In this document: positions 14,601 through 24,826 of the stretch, piece by piece
How positions within the stretch are numbered: the first letter of the stretch is position 1
Layout: every line of letters begins with the position of its first letter
Program-made: the position numbers and the translations under genes
Assembly (NCBI GenBank): GCA_034687125.1
Contig: JAQGBZ010000359.1
Location: forward strand, 1 to 63,572
Origin: Neelides folsomi
Lineage: Eukaryota; Arthropoda; Collembola; Neelipleona; Neelidae
DNA length: 63,572 nt
Direction of reading: 5' to 3'
The notes under the pieces: generated by a model
Told to the model about the DNA's origin: nothing
Databases searched by the model: none
What the model saw: the letters and a program-made list of their open reading frames with translations, nothing else

Positions 14601-16331
14601 AACTCAACTCGACTGAATCGAATGAATTGGTTATCTTTAAATTTCTTTAACCCAAAGTGGAGCAAATTCAATGAATCATTCCAAATGTATTTTTAATATA
14701 TCTAATATCCATTTTTTATACTAAAGGAAGTAAATATGTACTACAAAGTATGCCTATATGTACTCTACTGATACATAAGTACATATGTGTGATAGATATT
14801 AAATACTAGTATGATGATATTTATTGTATACAGTTAAACGATATTAGGTACAAAGTAGTAGATTTCTGTAGTAGAAGAAAGTAATTTTAATCATCCTAAT
14901 GGAAATAGCAATAGAGTATGGATTTAGGTACCTTTAAATAAAATCTAATTAAAATTTTAAAAGCTATCAGTAGCATGTAATTGTAAGATCTTTAATTAAC
15001 TAGAAGGTTCTAAAGTTGTACATGAATTTAAAAGTCATCAAAAGAGACAAATTTCAAGAATGATGTTTTTGTTATTTTAAAAATGGCTTGCAGGGCCTGG
15101 GTTGGTTTTCGTTGTCTTCCCTCAAGCTTTAATTAAAATGCCGTTTCCTCACGTGTGGGCGGTTCTCTTCTTCTCAATGCTCCTCTGCGTGGCACTCGAC
15201 AATGAAGTGAGGATTGTTTTCTTAAACAAATTATCGCCAATTTCTCGACTCCCCCAATAAATGCAAATGTCCAACTTTCACTAATGGCCAAATTCATATT
15301 TTTAGTCCTTTATAATACCCAATTGTTGAAAGGGACAGTTTTAACTATTGCCTAATAGTTAAAACTGTCTATGTAGTACGTAGTTAGTTAGGTATATTAA
15401 ACGTGATTTTGCATGTACTTATATGTTTACCTTAATTGTTAATTCGACAGTTTGCGATGGTCGAAGTCGTTGTGACCTCTATCAAAGACGGTTTCCCGAA
15501 GTTCACGGAGAAATACTTCAAATGCCACGAAGTGCTGGTCCTAGTCATCTGCATCATCTCCTTCCTCCTGGGTCTTCCGAACGTTCTTCAGGTATGGGCG
15601 AGATTGGTGTTTGGATGTCTCATCTAATGAAGGAAATTGTCCACAGGGGGGCATCTACATATTTCAGCTCATTGACCAATATGCGGCCGCGTTTTCTTTA
15701 ATGTTCCTCGCGTTCTTTGAAGTGATCGCTGTAGTTTGGGTCTACGGGGCCGAGCGGCTGAGCCGAAACATCCAAGAGATGACGGGAAAAAAGGCTTCGA
15801 AATATTTGATCAACTGTCTCCGCTTCGCCTCTCCGCTCCTCATCTTGGTAAGTAGAGCGGCGGGGAATTAGGAATTTGATCACTCTCCCAATATTAATAT
15901 TCTTTTCCAGGTCGTGTGGGTCTTTAGCTTTATTGATTATGAGAAGCCGACATATGACAATGGGAAGATCGAATATCCGGGTTGGGCCGAAGGACTTGGC
16001 TGGCTCATCTCCTGCTCCTCTCTCATCTGCATCCCAGTATTCGCAATTCTCCAACTCAGGAAGTCGCCTGGCGATACTTTCCTACAGGTTATACCTACAA
16101 TAAGCCTATAGATTCCGTGTGCAGCTGTAACCTCTAATCTCTTTGTAGAAACTAAAGTCCTCGATCAAATCGGAAATTGTCGAATGTCCAAAGTGCAACT
16201 GTACGAGAAATTGTAACCACGAGTTGGAGCTGGATTCAGAATGGAATCTTCACAGGAACTCAATCAAAGCAACCAAACTCACACCTGTCATTATGAGCGA
16301 AGCTGTATTTGAAAAAGTTTCATCTTTATGA
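8635..16331 (+). CDS. ine: SLC6 Na+/Cl- dependent transporter, probable inebriated orthologue, complete, 12 exons, 723 aa
   Basis: Plasma-membrane symporter of the neurotransmitter/osmolyte (SLC6) family. Exons: 8635-8999, 10300-10481, 10904-11038, 11099-11276, 13521-13739, 13833-13881, 13975-14203, 15094-15206, 15451-15591, 15647-15847, 15911-16087, 16149-16331; all phases agree. TM1 carries [10 protein letters not shown] (residues about 166-175); TM6 region reads [14 protein letters not shown] and SYNRF; then [55 protein letters not shown] and [11 protein letters not shown]. These segments resemble inebriated more than GABA, glycine or monoamine transporters; that paralogue choice is from memory and is the weakest part of the call. 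Residues 1-150 are acidic, Ser-rich and probably disordered. In Drosophila, ine affects neuronal excitability and hindgut/Malpighian water balance. Oddity: extracellular loop 2 has two N-glycosylation sites (NIT, NRT) but no cysteine. Confidence 0.87.
9000..10299 (+). other. ine intron 1
   Basis: AT-rich 1.3-kb intron between the disordered N-terminal exon and the first transmembrane exon. In-frame acceptor at 10298-10299. An alternative promoter for a short-N-terminus isoform (both forms exist in Drosophila ine) could lie here, but I see no clear alternative first exon. Confidence 0.6.
11277..13520 (+). other. ine intron 4
   Basis: The largest ine intron (2.2 kb), inside extracellular loop 2. 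The donor is GA|GTAGGT and the acceptor AAATTTCTAG. The content is AT-rich; short open frames such as 12619-12891 show no family resemblance. No alternative exon recognised. Confidence 0.6.
14204..15093 (+). other. ine intron 7
   Basis: An 890-nt AT-rich intron rich in TACATA/GTATAT strings, between the TM7 exon and the [11 protein letters not shown] exon. No internal gene or structured RNA seen. Confidence 0.6.
15334..15369. repeat. Perfect 16-bp inverted repeat with 4-nt loop in ine intron 8
   Basis: GACAGTTTTAACTATT, then GCCT, then its exact reverse complement, inside the intron at 15207-15450. The stem has no mismatch and the flanks do not extend it. It could be a structured intron element, a tiny palindromic mobile-element remnant or chance. 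Confidence 0.85.
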
Positions 16332-16381
16332 TAACCTTTTTGACTTATGCTTTTAAATTTAAAATTACAACACTTAATAAC

Positions 16382-16387
16382 AATAAA
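16382..16387 (+). terminator. Candidate ine poly(A) signal
   Basis: AATAAA about 50 nt after the ine stop codon, on the coding strand. Implies a very short 3'UTR if used; the AT-rich context gives further AATAAA-like hexamers downstream. Confidence 0.5.
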
Positions 16388-19300
16388 TAACACGTTTGAA
16401 ATGTTCATATGCGTATTGATACAATATACTATTAAATAATGCTTACTCTACTTATATGTATGTAGAATATTCAATATTATTCAATATTCACATGTTCTGG
16501 AAAAATCTTGCTAACTATAAGATATGGCTAGTATGTAATATTTAATCTTTAAATTCTAATTTAGTAATATAACTAATAATAATAATTGATAATATTAATA
16601 ATTGTAACATTAAACTCAATTGAAAAGAACATTGTAAAACAGCGGTTAATTTACTAAAATAAATAAAGCAGGTGTATACATGACAAACGAATACATACTT
16701 TTTTACTGACAACCATGTCAATAATCTCATATATTTATATTACTCTATATTGCACAAATATTATGTGATGTTATGGTGGGCCTTTGTTTAAACATAAATG
16801 TTCCATAATACATATGCTATGGTTTATGTGTAAAGAAAACTTTAACTATTCTTTCACATTTAAAGTGAAGGTGATTGATTGATTGAATATAATATATCTA
16901 CAACATATTATACCTTCTCGTAAATGTTATGGATAGTATGTCTTTTATGGCAATTGCTTTGAAAGCTTATTCGTTAAATCTAATTGCGAGTCTGTCAGAT
17001 TATTTTTCCATTGGATGAGAGAGGAAATGGGATTTCAAATTTCAAAAGAGGTTCTTTGTGCAAATGAAAGCTAACGAATTTCTAGAAAGATGAAAAGACG
17101 AGAAAGTCAATAATTTCCCAAGACCCAATTCCTTCTACGTCGCAACATTTGGAGAAATTGAGAGCATCAACACCCAACAGACGTGGGAGTGGGACATTAA
17201 TATTAAATATTACATTTATAACTAAACCATATTTTATCCGTTTCTGATTTAATCAACGTGAGTGCAAAATATGAAAATTAATTAATTAACTATTTAACAA
17301 ACAATTTGACAGTTTGGTCAATCAAATTTTAGTGATTTGACCTAATGCTCCTCGCTCCTCGTCCCAACTTATGTAAATGAAATTCCTTTCCTACATTACC
17401 TATTAGATAGTATTTAAATGTGTATAGCTTAAGGTTAAAATATTAAACATTATGTATTTGTAACTACATTTATGTATTCCTATTACATATGTAGTAGATA
17501 TGCATTTTTATGGAATAAATCCCGAACTTTGAAATAAGCAACAGTTATTTTATTATTATTATTTTGTATTTTGTTACATTCCCAATAATAAGGGAAGGAT
17601 AGGCAATGAAAACATTATCCAATTGAATCACTTAATATAATAAAAGGTATCAAATTCACATTTTTACATCCATAAATTTTACTTTACATGTAACTACATA
17701 CTACACATTGTTTATTACCATTTATTAAGTATTAGGTTTTATATATGTGCTTTTTGACAATCAACAGGCAATTATAAGAAAAACAAGTATTTATAATATT
17801 GTAATATACTTAATATTTATATCCACATAATACTTATATGTATAACTATATGATTATTTATTGTATGTATGTAGTTTGATAAAAGAATTAAAAGTGAATA
17901 AACAATACAATGCTAATTAAAATTACATGTAGACACTTATATGTATGTAGGTATAACATAACAAAAAAGTTGTTTTTTAAATGAGTGAAATTCAAAACAA
18001 AATATTAAAACAATTATTTTGTGTGATGATTGTAAACTAATTAATTATCTTATTGACTTAGTTAGTTAAATGGCTTAATAATTTTTAAATTCAATCATAA
18101 TTTAAAAAAATTAGTAGTTTCAATTTTAGTTAATTTTTCATATAATCAATAATCTGAATAGTGTTGACCTTCACGAGATTCAAAATTTTAATTGAATTAA
18201 ATTTGCAAAACTTAATTGTATCTACTCTATTCTAAAATATTAAAAGGTTTAAACAGTAATTAATGTTAAAATCTCCAATGTCTTTTGACTGAAGATTAGG
18301 TAGACCGACATGTTATGATTAATTTCTGCTAAAACACCTATCAATTGTGAGGTCACACATGAGAACTTCACTTCTAAAATGAGGAAAGCCTAATTAAAAC
18401 TCAAAATTTTAACCGTTGAAAAATATAATTTAGGATGTACTTATATATAGGTAATCAGCGTTTGAGTTAAATATGTCGAATGCTAAGATATATAATAAGC
18501 CTCATTTCCACTTACCGTTAATGGCACTAAGGCTGAAGGAAATGATTCCACTCTTTCCGCTTTGTGCGACATCAAGACCAAAATTGGCTTTTTTAGTATT
18601 TTATCTCATTCTTAACTTACTTGTATATTTAAGCTTTCAATTCAAGCTTTACTAATTTTAAACTTTACAATATTACATAAAATTGGAGTCAATGTTGAAG
18701 TAATTTGTAATTTAACTATTTTTATTGAATGTTAACTTTCGTTAAAAGTTAGTTCATATTTGGGATGAAAGTAGCGGTTAATAGATACTAATATCATATG
18801 TAATATACTGATAGTTCCTAATTTATATAATGATTATATTTAGTAATCAATAGCTGCCCTTTCTTTGCAGCTTTCCCGGCTTTCACTAATAAACCCTAGT
18901 TGGTTAATGTCTGTGTAAAATTTCCATTAACATATTAGGTACAACATCAAAGGACAATATCTTCAACACCATTTGAGTCAGTCGACAGGGATTTGACTGT
19001 TATAATAGCTAATAGCGATGACCTACTTACCTATACCATAATTATTATTATTAACATTGTAATATTCGAAGACGAGTTGTTCACACTCATTGAGAGAAGT
19101 CAAAATGACCAAACAGGTTTACATAAATTATAATTACTTATAGGTAAATATGTAAATAGTTGTCGAAGGAGTTTAAATTCACATTGATGGTATTTTTAAA
19201 CACTTTGTCATGTTTGTAATTGGATCTTCAAAACGCATTGTGAGTAGAGGGAACTAAAAACGGCATTAGAAGTGTTGAAGAAGAAATTGCAATTTATTAG

Positions 19301-19551
19301 ATATAGCTTGTCTATGTGGAACTGTTCCCTGGAATATTCCCCAGCAGGTTCCTTAGATAAATATTTAAATCATTTTGACTCAAATCCAATATTAACTCTG
19401 TAAACAAGAACAAATACTGAGGTTGGGCAGAATGCAACAGATCGCGAATTCATGACTTTTAGCCCTTTGAAAAGTATTAGGTTAACTTTTCCTGCACACT
19501 TATATTCCTTCCATTTAATTATTTTGATATTAATAAAATTGATGATTAATG

Positions 19552-19573
19552 ATAATAATAATAATAATAATTA
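19552..19573. repeat. (AAT)n microsatellite
   Basis: About seven uninterrupted ATA/AAT units in intergenic DNA. Confidence 0.9.
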
Positions 19574-19928
19574 ATGGAAAAATATGATGGAAAACCTATG
19601 ATTAAATAAACAAATATTATTTCATTTCTTCTCTAAAACACGTAAAATAAAAAATTATTTTAATAATACAATTGTAAATATTTCGTACGTATTATCACCA
19701 ATTACGCAATGTAATTTGGCTTCACGCTCCTAATTAAATTGTTATTTCATACTCTGAAGTCGGCTCAGAGCCAATTGGTTTAATGAGTTTTAGTTCAATT
19801 CAAAGTCTTGTGGAGACGATGAATAGGAGTTCACCAGCTAATAAACACAAAATAAACAAATGTATTGTAAAGGTTGAATGCCTGTTCATTGTGATCCTCA
19901 TATTATTACATTCTTACATCAAATGTAC

Positions 19929-19934
19929 TTTATT
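19929..19934 (-). terminator. Candidate poly(A) signal for long Zdhhc8 isoform
   Basis: Minus-strand AATAAA about 200 nt downstream of the EISV stop codon. Position is reasonable; AT-richness makes chance occurrence likely. Confidence 0.35.
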
Positions 19935-20137
19935 GTAATACGTACATCCATACATATAATATATAAAAAAGTACGCGTTGGCCTTTTTAAAAATGTGACT
20001 CTCAAGAGTTCAATACCCTATTTTATCCATATGTAAGAAAATTATTTAACATTTCTTGTTATACGTAATTATAAGCATGATAAAAAAGGGGTCGTTGAGA
20101 GGATGGTTTGGATCAGCTGATTTACGAAACGAATTCT

Positions 20138-21041
20138 TCACACCGAAATTTCATAGTTCATATCATAAACACTGGCCCGGTCAGCCGTCTCATTGACTGA
20201 GATTTGAGCGTTGGCTTTCGGGGTCCCAGCTGGACTGTTTCTACTCACTGGATTTCGATTGTTCATCTCCAGAGAATCCGTCATCTCCAGGGCTCTGACG
20301 AAGCTCATGGGGCGGCGGTTGACATGACTCGGCCTCACCACTTCTCCTCCCCCCGTCCCAAACATCTTCTTCTTCGTGTTGGGGGAGAGGGGGACCGGGC
20401 CGGGCTTTGGGACTCCCACGTAGCCCGCCGGGGGAGAATTGTGGAAGCCCGGGTGGAAGTACCCTCGATTGTTCATTCCCGAGTTGTTGAGGATACTATG
20501 CTGAATGGGCGAGGTCGGATTGGAGTAGAAGTAGCTCGCCATGAACGAGTTGGGTGCCCCAGTGGGGGAGCTTTCCTTCCAATGGTAGACACCTCGTTGA
20601 GGAGAACTGGCCAGCTCGCGGATTTGCCCTGAAGCGTCTCTGGGAGGACCGAGGAAGTCCCGCTCAAGTAACAGCTCACCCTCGGACAGGAACCGCCGCT
20701 GGTCCCCGTTCACACCCGGGTAGGGGTCGTAGTATGGGGGTGGTTGGGCCGGGCCGCTCTGGACGAACCCCATATACTCGGGCCGCGTTCCTTGGGTCGG
20801 AGTGGGCGGGTTGGATCGATGGGTCACGGGGCTCCCTGTGACCGTGAACGGAGTCGGGATCCCACCAATGGCACGGATCTTTTGGATCGTCGGGCTTCCC
20901 ACGTTCCCCTCCACGCCCACAGCTTCCGAGGGGGATGAGACGGAGTCGGGCGTTTGGCTTCTCGATCTCGCCTCGCCGCTCCTGAGATCCCACCACTCTT
21001 TTAAACTCTCTCCTCTTCCAAGCATTATGAAGCAGCTGAAG
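20138..21041 (-). other. Zdhhc8 alternative terminal exon ending in EISV
   Basis: About 300 codons, Pro/Ser/Gly-rich, starting near [11 protein letters not shown] (compare SRGDSLKEP in vertebrate ZDHHC5) and ending YDMNYEISV. Two acceptors six nt apart (exon start 21041 or 21035) keep the same phase, adding or dropping two residues. The exon is GC-rich compared with its AT-rich surroundings. Predicted cytosolic, disordered tail. Confidence 0.8.
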
Positions 21042-24000
21042 CTGGACAAAACCAATCCCCCTCCCACAGGTTCTTCTCCGCAATTCATTCGAAGGAGAGG
21101 AGCAAAATAAAATTGACAAACAAACCATACAGACCTTCAACAGACCGATATTGCTCAAATTCCAAACTCACAATCAGATTCATATTATGTGATTTCTCAT
21201 CAACCCTTCCAAATCCCCAAAGTTCCATATAACCCAAAAAAGGAAACAAATTTTTTATATATTGAGTATTGTATTTGGGTTCATTCTCAATAGCCGGTTT
21301 CTTGATTCTAATAACATATTACCCCTTGCACTTGTCAAAAACACATTTAGTGGCCAAATGCGTTCAAAAAGCATCAAAGGTGGTGATAATGTTGAATGAT
21401 TAAATTAAATCAAAAGAGAGGTTCAGGCAGTTGAAATGAATCCATTTGAGAGCCGAATGAAATTACAGCCCTCTTCTACCAAGCATTAAATGTATTATAT
21501 TCCAATATTGATGACAAGCAAAAAGGAAGATGAGCCATTCGGTGCCAAAAATGTGATTTGGAGTGCGTGAAGAGGCGTATGAAATCATAAAGGGCCAAAG
21601 ATGAATGAATTGTGAAGACATACAGCGAAGAGGAAGAAGGGGCTAAGGCTTGCTCATCACTCCCGACCGAATTATCTCCAGAGCCACTCGCAGGGTTTGG
21701 GGTGGGCCGACGCCTTCTACATAAATGTTGGTGGAAGAAGTCAAGCGAGGCTATCATTCGGACACTCCGCTCCAGTACATACCATTCCATTGTTAAGATT
21801 AATAATAAGATACAAAATCTCATGCGACCAAAGAGACCTTTGCCAATAAATCACCCCTGTCACAATTTAAACCACGGTCAAATTGAGCTATTTATATAAT
21901 TAAATCAAATGACTACTTAATTAGGTAACTCAAGGAGAAAATAAAGCGGTTAAAAGTGGAAGGGTTTTAAAAACATTTTATTTCAACATGTACACAGTAA
22001 AAATTAAAGGATCAGTTAGAAAAAAAGATTGTCAAGGTACAAAATTTATTAGTGAGTAGGTAAATAATAATATAGTTATATATATACAAATGAACAGAAT
22101 CTTTGATCAAGGTTGAAAATCTAAATACTAGTTATATAAAATAAAATAAATAATAGATATATATATGTTTTCTACTTTAACTCAAGATCGCACTAAAAAT
22201 TTACCGCTCTACTTAATGGCCATTGGTCATAAAGGTACCGGATTTGGAAAGAAGTCATAAAAAATTTAATCCCATGAGGGATCAATCATATTCACATAAG
22301 ATCATATTGATCTCACCAATTCCAAACTCTCAATTTTTATATCAACGGGTTATTCACGGAATAAAAATAATCAACCTAAAAGTAAGACTACTCGTTATAT
22401 AATACTTACATTATAGTACAAAGGTACAAAATTTTGGCATTATTATTTTTTTGTAAAATGAGTATCAGAAAGTAGAAACAACAAAAGGGGTATAAAAACT
22501 TTGAATTTAGAAGTAAATAATTAAAATATAGGAATCTAAAGTGTGAATCGAGTGCATGAAGGTGGTCGTTAAGAAGGAGTATCAAACAGTAGACTCGTCC
22601 GGTTCATTATCCTCATCGTCCACCTCCGGTTGGGGATGCACCCGAGAAGTTGGGCACAAAGCGGACATATAGCCTGAATAAGAGCGAAGCATTGAAGATC
22701 CTGACCTTTGCCTGTTCGGATGAGGCGATCCGTGTGTGAATTGCCCCCGAATATGTCTCAAGTGTGAGTTGGCGGGAGAGTCGTCAGGTCCGTTTGGCGG
22801 CAGGAAGAAGTTGGTCTTAGACCCGTGTCGTTGCATTGGAGGAGTCGGTTCGCAATCGAGGGACTGTGATGCTTGAAGACTAAAGTCAGGATCATCACGT
22901 CCGACTGGAACCATCTGAAAGGATTTACAACCCATTTCAATCAAACAACCCATTTGGAAGTGAATTAACAAGTGAGCAAAGGAAGTAAAAACGAGTTAAA
23001 GCAGAAAACCCAAGCGTGCTCAATAAACCTCGTTGCATTCTCCCAACAAAGCTCCAAACTCATCTCTGTGGTCCTTGGGCCAAACAAAGTGATTTGGTTA
23101 TTATTAATGAGAGTTAAGAGCGAGAGAGACAGAGAGAAAAGGCCAGTAAAGTGAGAAGTAAAAGGTGTGAGAGAACAGCCCTTCAATTCATTATTCAATT
23201 AGAAGAGAAAGACTGAGAAATTGGTAGCAAAACTTTTGAACTCTTTTCTCCCCTTTAGGCCTCACCTGTCGATAATTCCTGGGAGAATGCAGTGAGGGAA
23301 GATTCCCCACTTTGTTGCCGGAATAATTTCCGTTATCGACGTAGACTTTTACCTGGTTGCCTGGCCCACCAGTGGTTCCTTGCCCAGTTGGCGGCCCACC
23401 TGAAGAAGGTTGGTATAACACAGCCACGTTCGAACATGCAATTTTCTTCGCTTTCACAAGCCTGCAAACAGATTATTAATTAAAAATTTATTGTTATAAA
23501 TAAACTCAAGGGTCTTACCCAGGATACTGTGGCCCACATAAAGTGAACCAACAGTTGTAGCAACAGCCTCGCGAGAAAGGATTGTAGCCACCTCGATACT
23601 TGCCAGTCACTTGCTCGTTCGTAGTTCGACCCCTTGAAACCAGGATGATATGGAAGCCGGTCAATCCGATGATTGGGATGAAAAGAATCGAGATCACAAT
23701 CATAATTGAAACCCTGGAAGTTATATAGAAGAATTTATAATTGAAATTTGTTTAAATTGTTTGAAAATAAATTAAAAAGTAATGAAGAAATTGGTTAATT
23801 TCGATCATTTATTACGAGATGATTGTCGGCAGTTCAGATAAGTTTTTCTCCATATGATGAAGAACGTGTATGAGGCAGAGAGAGAAGATGGAAATCATAT
23901 GGATTGACAACGACATGAGGAACATGAAGAAAAACCGGTAATTTCGTCTTCCAATGCAATTGTTAACCCAAGGACAATGATGATCGAACGTCTAAAATTA

Positions 24001-24826
24001 AAATTTTTAAATTAAATCTCCATTTTATTTTTTTAAAATAAATTTAAAGAGTGAGTTCTTACTTCAATGCAATGATTGCACACACTACAATGCGAGCATC
24101 GAGGAGGACGGTAAAATTGACAAGTGATACACCACTTCATTCGGACTGTTATTCCATGCACTTCGACGGTCTTGTACAAAGGAGCTCGAAGATCGTCGTT
24201 ATCATCCTCACCCCGAGTTGCTAAATATGCAAAAATTAATTACATTCAAATTCACATGAAAGTCAAATTCTAAGTATTCAAAACATCCATCATCGTATAT
24301 CACACATAGTTACTAGGTGAGTCATCATTGATGAGAAGTCGAGAAGGTTAAATAAATTAAATAAGAAAATGCAAACCTTTGGGGATGATACCAGGATCCA
24401 TGAAAGTTGCCAATGTAAAGTTTGCAATCACAATAAGGGCCACAAATGCTTCGCCAATCGGGATCCACGGGCTGTAGTGCTCCCAGAACCATTGAGCCCT
24501 ATTGTAATTCAAATTAAATTTCAATATGTGAGCTCATTTAGATTATTCGACCCAGTGAAATGTTCACATAAAAATATGACACGAGTTCTTGACTTTTCCA
24601 CTCCCACCCAATCGGAAAATTAATTGTTCGTCCAGTTAATAAGTTATTTAAATGGTTTTATGTTGAAGTGAAAATGATTTTCTCCATCATGGAGAATGTG
24701 GGTGGAAATGATTTGAAGGAATTTAAACAATTACGGAAAGATGAAGAAGAGAGCGGTCGTTGAGAGGAGGAGGGTCCAGGCGACTGTCGCCGGTAAATAC
24801 TTCTTCGTTTCCTTGCACCTTGACAT
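20138..24826 (-). CDS. Zdhhc8: DHHC palmitoyltransferase, ZDHHC5/8 type, with alternative C-terminal exons
   Basis: Integral-membrane protein S-acyltransferase. Core exons: 24735-24826, 24377-24498, 24063-24220, 23816-23991, 23519-23713, 23266-23461; joined to 22582-22914 they give a 423-aa protein. The zinc/catalytic domain contains [19 protein letters not shown] and [20 protein letters not shown] (DHHC at residues 127-130, catalytic Cys130); [17 protein letters not shown] is the post-TM TTxE region typical of ZDHHC5/8. Hydrophobic helices flank the core as in four-TM DHHC enzymes. The 22582 end is ESTV, a class I PDZ ligand. Two further exons, 21624-21716 and 20138-21041, join each other in phase and end in NYEISV, matching the EISV PDZ ligand of vertebrate ZDHHC5. 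Their link to the core exons is unresolved because of a phase mismatch. The start ATG precedes [20 protein letters not shown], a short cytosolic end followed by TM1. Confidence 0.92.
21624..21716 (-). other. Zdhhc8 probable internal tail exon (31 codons)
   Basis: Acceptor TTATGTAG and donor GCT|GTATGT bound a 93-nt stretch encoding [23 protein letters not shown] and a Ser run. It enters and leaves in phase 2, which fits the 20138-21041 exon exactly. The frame fits a disordered tail; no domain. Confidence 0.55.
21977..21982 (-). terminator. Candidate poly(A) signal for short Zdhhc8 isoform
   Basis: Minus-strand AATAAA about 600 nt past the ESTV stop codon and upstream of exon 21624-21716. If used, it would end the short-tail transcript before the long-tail exons. 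Weak evidence. Confidence 0.3.

Larger units (their letters stand above)
16388..20137. other. AT-rich intergenic region between ine and Zdhhc8
   Basis: About 3.7 kb between two convergent genes. Many TACATA/ATGTATG strings, an (AAT)n run at 19552-19573, and no open frame with recognisable protein similarity. It must contain the 3' ends of ine and of the long Zdhhc8 transcript. No tRNA, transposase or other gene seen. Confidence 0.5.

Noticed and set aside
15698..16054. 118-codon minus-strand open frame
   Set aside because: Antisense to ine transmembrane exons 10-11 and crosses their intron; no independent support.
20204..21158. Several long open frames on the plus strand and in other frames over the last Zdhhc8 exon
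   Set aside because: They are shadows of a GC-rich coding exon. Only the minus-strand frame ends in the EISV ligand and resembles the family; the others show no known motif.
22965..23198. 45-nt possible alternative microexon ([15 protein letters not shown]) in Zdhhc8 intron 6
   Set aside because: Open and flanked by AG/GT, but it is phase 0-0, so it does not solve the tail phase problem; the acceptor is weak and no family similarity is seen.
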